A stretch of DNA of 64,000 nucleotides, taken from assembly GCA_963777165.1 (NCBI GenBank), contig CAVZPO010000021.1:1-64000 (forward strand), read 5' to 3'. The stretch comes from DYJB01 sp963777165 (lineage in GTDB: Bacteria > Chloroflexota > Anaerolineae > Anaerolineales > E44-bin32). The translations under genes were made by a program, and so were the position numbers. Shown one piece after another: positions 19,991 through 29,101 of this stretch. Each line of letters begins with the position of its first letter. Position 1 is the stretch's first letter. A model generated the notes under the pieces. It searched no databases. It was given only the letters and a program-made list of their open reading frames with translations, and was not told the DNA's origin.

Positions 19991-20486
19991 TCCATTTCTC
20001 CTTGGCCCCGGGATGTCGGGATAGGCCTTGCGATCTTCGGCCGTTCCGAACGGTCGGCGCGCCGCGGGCCCGATGCATCAACTTGGGCTCCGGCGGCTCG
20101 ACCTTCAGCGTCGCCGCGGCAGGTGTCAGGCGGGCCCGAACCTGGACCGTACGCGGATTGTACATGGAAGGAAGGGCAGCGATGGCGGAAGGCCGTCCTG
20201 CCTTGGCGCGACGGTTCGCGCCAAGCCGAGGGCGGCAGGAGGGGTAGACGCCTTCCGCAGGCCCCGGGGGACAAGGATCTCGCCGACAGATTCGTAGGGG
20301 CGAAGCACCGTTCGTGCCGCGAAGCCCGGCGGCACGCCCGCCGTCTCGCCCCGGCGGGCCGGGGCTCGCGGCCCAAACGGGGTGCGAGACGGCTTGCTTC
20401 GCCCCTCCGCCATCCAGGCGTCCCGCCTACGCACACGTCTCGCTTTGAGGCAGGCGATGCCGGGCCCGGCCGCCGTACACACCAAC
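19991..20486. other. Gene-poor region with degenerate REP-like arms
   Basis: No gene supported. At 20296-20345 GTAGGGGCGAAGCACC and GTTCGTGCCGCGAAG make a degenerate palindrome related to the REPs beside the RAYT. A possible minus-strand -10 (TACAAT) for the DUF2148 gene lies near 20156. Confidence 0.4.
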
Positions 20487-20596
20487 GCGATGGTCACCCG
20501 AGGAGGGGCGTAGGCTAAAGCCTGCGGCTACCTGCGCCAGAGGCGCACGCTACGCTTAGGGCCGGATGAGGGATCGACGTTTGGCGGGGAGGCCGG
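20487..20596. repeat. 110-base direct repeat, copy 1
   Basis: Starts GCGATGGTCACCCGAGGAG, contains the palindrome TAGGCTAAAGCCTGCGGCTA and ends GCCGGATGAGGGATCGACGT. About 90% identical by eye to copy 2. Confidence 0.8.
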
Positions 20597-20758
20597 CACA
20601 GGGGTTCCGTAGTCTGAGCCGCAGGGGCGACGCACTGTTCGTGCCGCGAACCTCCGGCTGCACGCCGGCTGTCGCACCTACGTCACCCTGGCGCCGCCGC
20701 CCACCCCGGGTACGCGTGGGGACACGGCAGGCCGCGCCCGGCTGGCGCGAAGTCGGTT

Positions 20759-20869
20759 GCGATGGTCACCCGAGGAAGGGCGCAGGCTAAAGCCTGCGGC
20801 TACCTGCGCCGGAGGCGCGCGCTACGCCTTGGGCCGGATGAGGGATCGACGTCTGGCGAGGGGGTCGGG
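20759..20869. repeat. 110-base direct repeat, copy 2
   Basis: Starts GCGATGGTCACCCGAGGAAG, contains CAGGCTAAAGCCTGCGGCTA and ends GCCGGATGAGGGATCGACGT. Between the copies (20597-20758) and after copy 2 up to 21025 further GGGGCGA-type fragments occur but no gene. Confidence 0.8.
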
Positions 20870-21025
20870 GACAAGGATTCCGCCGGGAGCGTCACAGGGG
20901 CGAATCGTGCTTCGCCGCGACCCCGTCCGGCCATCATCCGCAGGTCACGCGGGGAGCAGGAATGCGCAGGGGCTCGGCGACGCCGTGCCCCTGCGTGCGA
21001 GGGTCAACGATCGCGTGAGGTGTCG

Positions 21026-22252
21026 CTACTCGTAGCGCAGTGCTTCCACCGGCTCCAGGTCGGCGGCGCGCTTGGCGGGATACAGCCCGAAGAATAGTCC
21101 GACCGCGGCCGAGAACAGCGTCGCCAACAGGATGGCGTCCAGGCTGACGGTGGGGGTCAAATCGGCGTTCGCCGCCCGAGCGATCACCCCGACCAGGAAG
21201 GAGAGTCCCCACCCGAACGCGATTCCAATCAGGCCGCCCGCCAGGCTGAGCAGGGCGGATTCGGTCAGGAATTGGATCAGGATATCGCGCTTGCGCGCAC
21301 CGACGGCCTTGCGCAGCCCGATCTCGCGCGTGCGCTCGGTGACCGACACGAGCATGATGTTCATGATCCCAATGCCGCCCACCAAGAGCGAGATGCCGGC
21401 GATGCCTCCCAGAAAGATCGTCAGGACCCCCGTGATCGTCTTGGCGATGTCGAGGAAGCTCTGCTGGGTGAAGATGGTGAAGTCATCGGCGCCCACCGGC
21501 GTGCGGTGGCGCGAGCGCAGGACCTCGGCAACCTGTTCATTGGCCACGGGGACATCCTGAGCGGTGGCAGCCTGCACCAGGATCATGTCGACCGCGTTGC
21601 GGGTGGTCTTGCGCACCAGCCGGGCCTGTGCTGTGGTCAGAGGAACGATGATCTGGTCATCCGCATTCGAGAACCCGGAACCGCCCTGGGCTTTGAGGAC
21701 ACCGATCACCCGGAACGGCTGACCGTCGACGCGGATCGTCTCGCCGGTTACACCCTCGCTTCGTCCGAACAGGTTCGTGGCGGTGTCTGGACCGATGACG
21801 GCCACGGCCGCTCGCCCCAGGATATTCTCGTCGCTGATGAACTGCCCCTCGGTCACCGACAGGCTGCGCAGGGTGTCGTAGCCGGAGGTCACCGCCGCCA
21901 CCTGGGTACGGGTGGTCTCGCCTTCGAAGGTGACGTCGGCCATCGAGGACAGCATCGGCGCGGCGGCGAGCACGGCGGGCGCGTTGAGCGGATCATTGAG
22001 AGCGTTGGCATCCTCCAGCGTCAGGGGCCTGGGATTGCGGATATCCTCTCCCCCACCGGGGATCACGAACAGCAGGTTGGTTCCAATGCTGCTGATCGAG
22101 CCCGTGATGCTGTCCTGGGCGCCGCGCCCGATGGCCAGCATGGCAATGACGGCGCCAACACCGATGACGATCCCCAGGATCGTCAGCGCTGACCGCATTT
22201 TGTTGCTCGTCAGGCTGTCGACCGCCTCCAGGATACTCTGCAGGAAATCCAT
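21026..22252 (-). CDS. MacB-type ABC transporter permease
   Basis: 408 residues. N-terminal helix with SLTSNKMRSALTILGIVIGV, a large extracytoplasmic MacB-PCD domain (TNLLFVIPGG, IIVPLTTAQARLVRKT), then three C-terminal helices with the FtsX signature (ERTREIGLRKAVGARKRDIL). This is the MacB/LolE-like topology for energising export or envelope signalling rather than moving substrate through its own core. Separate from its ATPase, unlike E. coli MacB where the two are fused. Last gene of the six-gene minus-strand operon. Confidence 0.92.
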   Translation of the reverse strand: MDFLQSILEAVDSLTSNKMRSALTILGIVIGVGAVIAMLAIGRGAQDSITGSISSIGTNLLFVIPGGGEDIRNPRPLTLEDANALNDPLNAPAVLAAAPMLSSMADVTFEGETTRTQVAAVTSGYDTLRSLSVTEGQFISDENILGRAAVAVIGPDTATNLFGRSEGVTGETIRVDGQPFRVIGVLKAQGGSGFSNADDQIIVPLTTAQARLVRKTTRNAVDMILVQAATAQDVPVANEQVAEVLRSRHRTPVGADDFTIFTQQSFLDIAKTITGVLTIFLGGIAGISLLVGGIGIMNIMLVSVTERTREIGLRKAVGARKRDILIQFLTESALLSLAGGLIGIAFGWGLSFLVGVIARAANADLTPTVSLDAILLATLFSAAVGLFFGLYPAKRAADLEPVEALRYE

Positions 22253-22261
22253 GGCGTCCCT

Positions 22262-22999
22262 CTAGCCCCCGGCGGCAGCCGGCTCGGGCTGGCCGTCCTG
22301 AACAATCAGCCCGTCATGCAGGCGGATGATCCGCTGCGTGCGGCTGGCGATGGTGGGGTCGTGCGTCACGAAGACCAGCGTCGCCCCGCGCTCCCGGTTC
22401 AGGTCGAGCAGGATTCGCATGATCTCCTCGCCCGATTTCGAGTCCAGGTTACCGGTCGGTTCATCGGCCAGGATGATAGCCGGCGTGTTGACCAGCGCGC
22501 GGGCAATCGCCACGCGCTGCTGCTGGCCCCCGGAGAGTTCCATAGGCCGATGGCTGAGCCGGTCCCCCAGGCCGACCGATTCCAGCGCCTCGGTGGCACG
22601 CTGCCGCCGCCCCGCCTTCATCCCGGCGTAGCGCATGGGCAGTTCGACATTGGTCAGCGCTGTTTGTCGGCCGAGCAGGTTGAAGCTCTGGAACACGAAG
22701 CCCACCTTACGGTTGCGGATGGCGGCCAGCTGATCGTCACGCAGATCGGATACCAGTTCTCCGTCCAGCCGGTAGGTTCCCTCGGTGGGATGGTCCAGGC
22801 ACCCCAGCAAGTTCATCAGCGTGCTCTTGCCGGAGCCCGAAGGGCCCATGATGGAAACCACCTCGCCGCGACGAACGCGCAGGCTGGCGCCGCGCAGCGC
22901 ATGGACCTCGATCTCTCCCATCCGATAGACCTTTGTCAGGCCCTCGGCGTCGATGACCCAGTCATCCGCCGATCGTTCGCCGTCTCGACTAGCCTCCAC
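22262..22999 (-). CDS. MacB-type ABC transporter ATP-binding protein
   Basis: Walker A GPSGSGKST, signature LSGGQQQRVAIARAL, Walker B AIILADEPTGNLD and the H-loop THD are intact. The GNLDSKSG segment is typical of the LolD/MacB/FtsE family. The GTG at 22999 is preferred: it sits about nine bases after GGGGGAGGGG, which is also the coding sequence for the Gly-rich tail of the upstream MacA. An in-frame earlier start (23032) would add only translated Gly/Val repeat. Ends ten bases before the permease start. Confidence 0.9.
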   Translation of the reverse strand: MEASRDGERSADDWVIDAEGLTKVYRMGEIEVHALRGASLRVRRGEVVSIMGPSGSGKSTLMNLLGCLDHPTEGTYRLDGELVSDLRDDQLAAIRNRKVGFVFQSFNLLGRQTALTNVELPMRYAGMKAGRRQRATEALESVGLGDRLSHRPMELSGGQQQRVAIARALVNTPAIILADEPTGNLDSKSGEEIMRILLDLNRERGATLVFVTHDPTIASRTQRIIRLHDGLIVQDGQPEPAAAGG

Positions 23000-24440
23000 C
23001 GAACGCCCCTCCCCCACCGCCACCCCCACCAAACGGTCCCCCGGCCCCGCCTCCGCCGAAGTTGTTGGTGGGTGGGTTGACCAGGATCTCGTCGCCCTCC
23101 TTCAAGTCGCCCGGCAGCACCTGACTCTGGGTATCGGACGAGGCGCCGAGCTTGACAATCACCGGCGTCGGTGTCCCGTTGCGCACGACGTAGACCACTC
23201 GCTCGCCGTCCTGCGAACGAACCGATCGGTTGGGAACCAGCAGCACGCCCTGAATCTCGGTGGTGAGAATGTTGACCCCGGCCGTCATCCCCGGCTTCAC
23301 CGACGAATCGGCATCCAGGATTTCAACCGTCACCTCAAACGTGACCACGCCCTGCACCACGGCGCCGGTCATCCCGATGTCGGTCACCTTTCCGGTGTAG
23401 GACTTGTCGGCGATGGCATCGAAGGTGAGCGCCACCGGCTGACCCGCCTGCACCTTGTCGATATCCACTTCGGAGACCTGGACGTCGACGAAGAACGTCT
23501 TGAGATCGGCGAGGCCGGCGGCGGGCGAACCGGGCGAGACCTGGTCGCCGGGGATGATGTTGACCATGGTGATGGTGCCGGCGAACGGCGCAGAAATGTG
23601 GGCCATGTCGACATTGGCCTGAGCGGAGGCGACGCGCGCCTTGGCGGCGGCGATGTCATCCGGGTTCGGCCCGTCCTTGACTCGGTCCCACGCCCGCTGC
23701 GCGTCGGACACCGCGGCTTCGGCCTGCGCCAGCTGTGCATCGAGGATGCCCTGGTCGTTGTCCGTCGGCTTGCCTCTGTACCAGTTGAGGCTGGCCAGCG
23801 CCCTCTGATACTCCTGGACAGCGGCAGCGTAGTTCAGATAAGCCTGAGCTTTGCGTTCGTCGTCACTGCTGGGGGCGGAATCGTAGACGCCCTTGGCGCG
23901 GTTCATGTTGTCTTCTGCCACTACGAGCTTGGACTCGGCCGCCTTGAGCGTCGTGCTGCTGGCGCGGTTGCCGGGCTGTTGGACGTTCCACTTGAACTGC
24001 ATGTCGGCGAGTGCCTTCTGGGCATTGGCCAGCGTCAGCTGGGCCTGCGCCTTGGCCGCGGTCGATTTCAACAGGTCATCCAGCGCCTGCTGAGCGCTGA
24101 CGAGATCGGCCTCCGCCAGGATCAGCTGAGGCGAGAGGGAGGTCTGTGTCAGTGATGCCAGCACGTCGCCCTCGGCGACGAGGTCGCCGGTCTTCACGTT
24201 GACCTGGTCGACGGTGCCCGAGGTCTGGAAGCCGAGCGTCGCCGACTGGCGGGCGCGCGCCGTGCCCGTCGCGCCCACCTGAGAGGTGAGGGAACCGACG
24301 ACAACCTTCGTTGTGGAAAGGGCCGCTGAAGTGGCGGCGGCTGCGCGACCGCGGACAGCACCCGCGATCAGCAAGGCCGTGATCAGCACGGCCACCACCA
24401 GGACAGCGATAAACCAGGGCTTTCGGATCAAGGTCTTCAT
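22989..24440 (-). CDS. MacA/HlyD-type periplasmic adaptor
   Basis: 483 residues. One N-terminal helix (PWFIAVLVVAVLITALLIAG), a biotinyl-lipoyl-like half (SATLGFQTSGTVDQV), a long helical hairpin with Ala-rich coiled coils (residues about 115-290), the second lipoyl half (ISAPFAGTITMVNIIPGD) and beta barrel. This is the membrane-fusion protein of tripartite ABC exporters; in a monoderm host it would bridge the permease to the wall. The tail is glycine-rich (GGGGAGGPFGGGGGGGG). Overlaps the upstream gene by four bases (ATGA). Confidence 0.92.
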   Translation of the reverse strand: MKTLIRKPWFIAVLVVAVLITALLIAGAVRGRAAAATSAALSTTKVVVGSLTSQVGATGTARARQSATLGFQTSGTVDQVNVKTGDLVAEGDVLASLTQTSLSPQLILAEADLVSAQQALDDLLKSTAAKAQAQLTLANAQKALADMQFKWNVQQPGNRASSTTLKAAESKLVVAEDNMNRAKGVYDSAPSSDDERKAQAYLNYAAAVQEYQRALASLNWYRGKPTDNDQGILDAQLAQAEAAVSDAQRAWDRVKDGPNPDDIAAAKARVASAQANVDMAHISAPFAGTITMVNIIPGDQVSPGSPAAGLADLKTFFVDVQVSEVDIDKVQAGQPVALTFDAIADKSYTGKVTDIGMTGAVVQGVVTFEVTVEILDADSSVKPGMTAGVNILTTEIQGVLLVPNRSVRSQDGERVVYVVRNGTPTPVIVKLGASSDTQSQVLPGDLKEGDEILVNPPTNNFGGGGAGGPFGGGGGGGGAFGGG

Positions 24441-25120
24441 TCAGCCACGTCCTCCACGAGCGGGCGAAGCGTCCACGATCGCCCACTGCCAAAGCGCGTC
24501 ACCACCGAGACCCCCGCCCCGGTCAGCCAGGCACCGATCAGTGTCAGCCAGCCGAGGATTGGGAGCCGCGTCAGTGCGAAGATCAGCAGCGTCCCCAGGG
24601 CCAGTGCCAGCAGCGGCCGTTCCGCATACCAGCCGGCCCGAGTCAACATTTCCCGTCCGAGTTCAAACTCAATCGCTACCACGCCGACCAGCGCTGCCAA
24701 AAACAGGATGCCGAGCAAGAGAAAAGGAACCGGCAGCATCTGGACCGAGAAGGCGGCCAGGATGCTGACGGCCGACGCCAGAATGGCGCACGCCAACCCG
24801 ATCAGGAAGGTCCGGACGAGAAGCCGCCCCCCCGGATGCAGCGATTCGGCCATGCGGCGCACGCGGCGCGGCAGGACGAAAACCATGACGACCGCCAGCA
24901 GGTAGTTGGCCAGCAGCCCGACCCCCTCCGCCGCCAGGCCTTCGATCGGCGGCGCGGCGTTGACCCGCCAGGGCGGCACGTCGGAATGCCAGCCGGTGAG
25001 CACCGGCCTGGACGGCCAGGTCAGCGCCTGGGCCAAGGGCAAGTTCGCCAGGGCGATCACCGCCAGCGCGGCCACCACGCTGGCAGCGACGATCAACCTC
25101 CATCGGTTCATCCTGTCCAT
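24437..25120 (-). CDS. Polytopic membrane protein of unknown function in the exporter operon
   Basis: The ATG at 25120 overlaps the end of the anti-sigma-like gene by 13 bases, a common coupling; the frame is open further upstream but that part is a shadow. 227 residues with a first helix (LIVAASVVAALAVIALANLPL), a polar extracytoplasmic loop (TGWHSDVPPWRVNAAPPIEG), then about five helices. The short charged motif VRRMAESLHPGG lies on the inside. Context suggests it acts with the sigma factor pair or the exporter. No family recognised. Confidence 0.7.
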   Translation of the reverse strand: MDRMNRWRLIVAASVVAALAVIALANLPLAQALTWPSRPVLTGWHSDVPPWRVNAAPPIEGLAAEGVGLLANYLLAVVMVFVLPRRVRRMAESLHPGGRLLVRTFLIGLACAILASAVSILAAFSVQMLPVPFLLLGILFLAALVGVVAIEFELGREMLTRAGWYAERPLLALALGTLLIFALTRLPILGWLTLIGAWLTGAGVSVVTRFGSGRSWTLRPLVEDVAE

Positions 25121-25542
25121 CCTTGCTTTCGACCTTCTTCGGACAGCAGGCGGATGGCTCCCCAACACGCCGGCGCAGCCAGCAGCGCCAGGGACACCAT
25201 CACGCCACTCTCCATAGAACCAAGCGCTCTCCCAATCCAACCCAGCGCTTCGGCCATGCCTTGCCAGGCGGCACTGTAAGGCGAGGCGAAGGCGAAGGAC
25301 AGACCGGCTGAAAGCCCCTCGAGCGAGATTGCCGGCGTAGGCACCTGAAGCCCTTGCACGGTCGGGGCCATGAGCCAGGCGCCGAGTCCGGCTGCCACCG
25401 CCGCGGCGATCGAGCTCAGCCGGCCGGCCCACTGCCTGCGCCGGCGTTCGAGGCGCAATCGAGATTCGATCGACGGCACCAGGTTCTCCGGCGGCGCCTC
25501 AACCGGGAGGCGTGTCAGCAGATCATCCATCCGGTCAGCCAT
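25108..25542 (-). CDS. Probable anti-sigma factor (membrane-anchored)
   Basis: 144 residues starting eight bases inside the end of the sigma-factor gene. Cytoplasmic N-terminus (about 40 residues; MADRMDDLLTRLPVEAPPEN, RLRLERRRRQ) followed by two membrane helices. Position directly after an ECF sigma gene, translational overlap, and topology indicate an anti-sigma factor, but the zinc motif (HxxxCxxC) of the common class is missing, so it would be a different class. Confidence 0.6.
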   Translation of the reverse strand: MADRMDDLLTRLPVEAPPENLVPSIESRLRLERRRRQWAGRLSSIAAAVAAGLGAWLMAPTVQGLQVPTPAISLEGLSAGLSFAFASPYSAAWQGMAEALGWIGRALGSMESGVMVSLALLAAPACWGAIRLLSEEGRKQGWTG

Positions 25543-26125
25543 CGCCGGCCTCCATCCACTGCCGCAAGACCGTCTTGGCCCGGTGCAGGTGCGTGCGCAC
25601 CGTGTTCACCGGGATGCGCATCGCCGCGGCAACCTCTTCGTAGGACAGGCCCGCCTCAAAGCGCAGGGCGATCGCCACGCGCTGCTCGGCCCTCAAACCC
25701 TGCACACCTTGCGCCAGGCGCATCAGCGTCTCCTGCAACTCGGCCGCGTCTTCCGGGCCGACGGCATCGTCTTCCAGGTTCACGGCCCCGGCGCCCAGGT
25801 CGGCGAAGTCGACTGGCGCCTTCTTACGCCAGCGGTCGCGCGCCAAATTGACGGCGATGGCTGCCAGCCAGGCGATCGGTTCGCCGTCGCCCCGCCAGCC
25901 CGGCAGGCCGCGCCAGGCCCGAACCCAGGTCTCCTGAACCAGCGCCTCGGCTTCCGCGGCGTCGCTGGCCATGCGCCGGATGATCCGGAACAACCGTGGG
26001 GTCAGACGCCGGATCAGATCATCGAAGGCCCCGGCGTCCCCGGCCTGCGAGCGGCGCAGCAAGTCCAGATCGTGCGTGTTCGGGTCCTTCACGGGTAAGA
26101 CGAACAGGCCGTCGGATAGTTTCAC
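25535..26125 (-). CDS. ECF (sigma-70 family) RNA polymerase sigma factor
   Basis: 196 residues. Region 2: FDDLIRRLTPRLFRIIRRMA, AEALVQETWVRAWRG and AWLAAIAVNLARDRWRKK; region 4: LRAEQRVAIALRFEAGLSYE followed by EVAAAMRIPVNTVRTHLHRA. These are all the core-binding, -10 and -35 recognition parts. First gene of a tightly overlapping operon (sigma, anti-sigma-like, membrane protein, MacA, ATPase, permease), so it probably controls its own exporter in response to an envelope signal. Confidence 0.93.
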   Translation of the reverse strand: MKLSDGLFVLPVKDPNTHDLDLLRRSQAGDAGAFDDLIRRLTPRLFRIIRRMASDAAEAEALVQETWVRAWRGLPGWRGDGEPIAWLAAIAVNLARDRWRKKAPVDFADLGAGAVNLEDDAVGPEDAAELQETLMRLAQGVQGLRAEQRVAIALRFEAGLSYEEVAAAMRIPVNTVRTHLHRAKTVLRQWMEAGDG

Positions 26126-26344
26126 GCGGAGGGGCCCATTTTACCCCAACCGCCGCCGGCGCCCCTCCCCGTCCCGGATTGCCGCTCGGCGTGAAGGCAG
26201 GAGGTGAATTCCACGCTGCGGCCGAGATTCCACGCGTGGGCCGAGTTCCAATCCAAGTCGCACAAGGTGACAACCTTCCAGCGCCAGCGGTGACACTTGC
26301 ACCTGAACCCCACCGATTTCGTCCGGTATCATCAATTAAGCGCC

Positions 26345-27793
26345 ATGGGAGACGACGTCATGCAATTCATCCCGGGGGAAGAGCTCGCCATCGACCGCAA
26401 GGCTCGCGTGCGGATTCCGTACATCGAGCAGGGTGCGCGCACGGCCTCCGAGCGAACGGCCGATTTCGACGACACATTCCTGCCGCTCAGCGAAGACGAA
26501 GCACGCAAGGCGGCCGAACGCTGTATCCACTGTCCCGACCCGGCGCCGTGCTACACCGCCTGCCCGGTCCACAACGACATCCCTTCGGCGATGTGGCTGA
26601 TCGAGATGGGCGACTTCCTGGGCGCCGCCGCCCTGTACCGGCAGACGAGCTCGCTGCCCGAAGTCTGCGGACGCGTGTGCCCGCACGAACAGCTCTGCGC
26701 TGGATCGTGCGTGCGCAGTAAGAGCGATGACCCCGTGCTCACCGGTGCCCTGGAAGCCTTCGTCACCGATTACGAACGCCAGCACTTCGGCGTCGAGATG
26801 TTCGTCGGTGCGCCCAGCGGGAAACGTGTGGCGGTGGTCGGCTCGGGCCCGGCGGGCCTGGCGTGCACCGAACAGCTTCTCCAGCAGGGCCATGCCGTGA
26901 CGATCTTCGAGGCCTTGCCCTCCCCCGGCGGGCTGCTGATGTACGGCATCCCCAACTTCAAGTTGAACAAACACGTTGTCCACAACCGGCTGGAGGACTT
27001 CAAGCGCGCCGGCGTAGGCTTCGTCACCGACACCAAGATCGGCAAGGATCGATCGGTCGACAGCCTGTTCGCCGACGGGTTTGACGCCGTGTTCATCGGC
27101 GTCGGCTCCGAGGTCGATGCGCCGCTCGAGGCCCCCGGCGCCGACCTGCCGGGCGTATACCAGGCGACCGATTTCCTGGTGCGCGCCAACGTCGACCTCG
27201 AGCTCTTGCCTCCCGACAAACGCTCGCGCCCGATCGTCGGCCGCCGCGTGGCGGTGGTCGGCGGCGGCGATACGGCCTCCGACTGCCTGCGGACCGCGCT
27301 GCGCATGGGCGCCGAGCACGTCACCTGCCTGTATCGCCGCACCGAAGCCGAAATGCCCGGTGGCAAGAAGGACCGCGAGCTGGCCAAAGAAGAGGGCGCC
27401 AAGTATCGCTTTCTCACTCAGCCAGTGCGGTTCATCGCCGGGCCGGACGGCCGCGTCAGCGGCGTCGAATGTTTGCAGTGCGAACTGGGCGAACCGGACA
27501 AGAGCGGCCGCCGCCGGCCCGTCCCGATCGAGGGGTCGAACTTCATCGTTTCGGCCGACACGATTATCCTGGCGCTGGGCTACTGGCCCGATCCGCTGAT
27601 CGGCGAATCAACGCCGGACCTGCAGACCCAGAAATACGGTTTGATCGTGGCCGACAAGGAAACTGGCGCCACCTCCAAACCCGGCGTGTACGCCGGCGGA
27701 GATGACGTCACCGGCCCGGACCTGGTGGTCACGGCGGTTGCCGCCGGGCGGCGCGCCGCCCGCTCGATCGACGAATACATCAAGTCGAAGTAG
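26345..27793 (+). CDS. GltD-like NAD(P)H oxidoreductase (glutamate synthase small subunit family)
   Basis: 482 residues. N-terminal Cys clusters (CIHCPDPAPCYTACPVHNDI, CGRVCPHEQLC) bind two 4Fe-4S clusters; GxGxxG sites VAVVGSGPAGLACTEQL (FAD) and VAVVGGGDTASDCLRTAL (NADPH) follow. PGGLLMYGIPNFKL is typical for GltD/PreT. Its usual large subunit (GltB) is not next to it, so it may serve another partner. Start: ATG 26345 is six bases after the predicted transcript start (TATCAT at 26327); an in-frame TTG at 26297 lies before that promoter. Confidence 0.9.
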   Translation: MGDDVMQFIPGEELAIDRKARVRIPYIEQGARTASERTADFDDTFLPLSEDEARKAAERCIHCPDPAPCYTACPVHNDIPSAMWLIEMGDFLGAAALYRQTSSLPEVCGRVCPHEQLCAGSCVRSKSDDPVLTGALEAFVTDYERQHFGVEMFVGAPSGKRVAVVGSGPAGLACTEQLLQQGHAVTIFEALPSPGGLLMYGIPNFKLNKHVVHNRLEDFKRAGVGFVTDTKIGKDRSVDSLFADGFDAVFIGVGSEVDAPLEAPGADLPGVYQATDFLVRANVDLELLPPDKRSRPIVGRRVAVVGGGDTASDCLRTALRMGAEHVTCLYRRTEAEMPGGKKDRELAKEEGAKYRFLTQPVRFIAGPDGRVSGVECLQCELGEPDKSGRRRPVPIEGSNFIVSADTIILALGYWPDPLIGESTPDLQTQKYGLIVADKETGATSKPGVYAGGDDVTGPDLVVTAVAAGRRAARSIDEYIKSK

Positions 27794-27869
27794 CGACCCT
27801 GATGGTCCATGGGATCGTGCGGCGCCGAGACGGCGCCGCACGCGTTTTCCCCCATGCGTCGCTGGCCGC

Positions 27870-27875
27870 TATACT
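27870..27875 (+). promoter_or_regulatory. -10 box six bases before queG
   Basis: CGCTATACT, so TATACT with six bases (GGGCGC) to the ATG. Expected transcript start falls on the A of the start codon, so the mRNA should be leaderless. Confidence 0.6.
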
Positions 27876-27881
27876 GGGCGC

Positions 27882-29026
27882 ATGGACGACGGTGCCGAGG
27901 CGCCCCACGCTCTCGCCACATTGGCTCAAGTCCGAAGCCCTCAGCCAGGGCTTCGACCTGGCCGGCATCACCCGTGCCGACCCGCCCCCGCACCTGGATC
28001 GCTACGCCGCTTGGCTGGAGGCTGGACGTCACGGCGAGATGGGCTACCTGGCATCGGTGCGCGGGCGCGCCGGGCGTGCCGACCCGCGCAGTTTGCTACC
28101 GGGCTGTCAGAACTCTCCTGGTACTCGCCGCCAACTACGCCCCGGCCGCACCGTCGCCGGGCCCGGCGCTCGTCGCCGCCTATGCGCGCGGCGACGACTA
28201 TCATGGCTTCCTGCTCGAGCGCGCCCGAAGAATCGTAGACCAACTTCAGCACAGGCTGGGGCGCCCGGTCGCCTCGCGGGTCTACACTGACACCGGACCG
28301 CTCCTCGAGCGCGAGCTGGCTCAGCGCGCCGGCCTTGGGTGGATCGGCCGGAATACGTGCCTGATCAGCCCGAGCGTCGGGTCGATGACACTGCTGACCG
28401 AGATCCTACTCGACCTTACCCTTCCCCCCGATGCACCGTTCGCCGTCGATCGCTGTGGATCCTGCCGCCAATGCGTCGAGGCCTGTCCGACCGGCTGCAT
28501 CCTCCCCGACCGGACGATCGACGCCCGGCGCTGCATCTCCTACCTGACCATCGAAGCGCGCGGCGGCATCCCGCGCGACCTGCGCCGTTCCGTCGGCGAA
28601 TGGTTCTTCGGGTGCGACATCTGCCAACAGGTCTGTCCCTGGAACCGGCGCTTCGCCCGGCCGACCTCGGACGCCGCCTTCGCTCCCCGCCCGGCCTTGC
28701 ACCCGCCCGATCTTCGGCGCTGGCTGGCGGCTCCCTCCACCGAGGATTCTCAAATCCTGCGCCGCAGCCCGCTCAAGCGCGCCCGGCGAAGCGGGCTGGC
28801 GCGCAACGCGGCCGTGGTCGCCGGCAACCAACACAATGACGAGCATCTCCCCGCTCTCCAGCAGGCTCTCCTGAGTGACACGGATTCGATGGTCCGAGGC
28901 CATGCAGCCTGGGCACTGGGCGAGTACGGGTTTGCGACAGCCCGCGAGGCGTTGCTGCGCGCGCAAGGCCGTGAGACCGACGCCGGCGTGTTGGCTGAGA
29001 TCAACGCCGCACTCACCGGGGTGTGA
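27882..29026 (+). CDS. queG: Epoxyqueuosine reductase (frameshifted)
   Basis: Reads as QueG only across three frames: start MDDGAEAPH, then WLKSEALSQGFDLAGITRAD and RYAAWLEAGRHGEMGYLA, then TLLVLAANYAP to the end. Shifts lie near 27890-27915 and 28110. The catalytic Asp-containing stretch LLERELAQRAGLGWIGRN, the two 4Fe-4S motifs (CGSCRQCVEACPTGC, CDICQQVCPWN) and a C-terminal HEAT-like repeat (DSMVRGHAAWALGEYG) are intact. It performs the last B12-dependent step of queuosine synthesis on tRNA. Two indels in one otherwise conserved gene argue for sequence error. Confidence 0.9.
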
Positions 29027-29054
29027 CGGCCCCGGCGGGTAAGCGAACCACAAC

Positions 29055-29085
29055 GCGGGCGGCCATCCGGCCGCCCGCCCATTTT
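29055..29085. terminator. Bidirectional terminator between convergent genes
   Basis: Perfect 10-bp stem GCGGGCGGCC / GGCCGCCCGC with ATCC loop, then CCATTTT. Serves queG on the plus strand and probably the LysM gene on the minus strand. Confidence 0.8.
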
Positions 29086-29101
29086 CGATCGACAGGTTGG
29101 G

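Noticed and set aside
20487..20869. CRISPR array
   Set aside because: Only two copies of 110 bases with a 162-base spacer; no short regular repeats and no cas genes.
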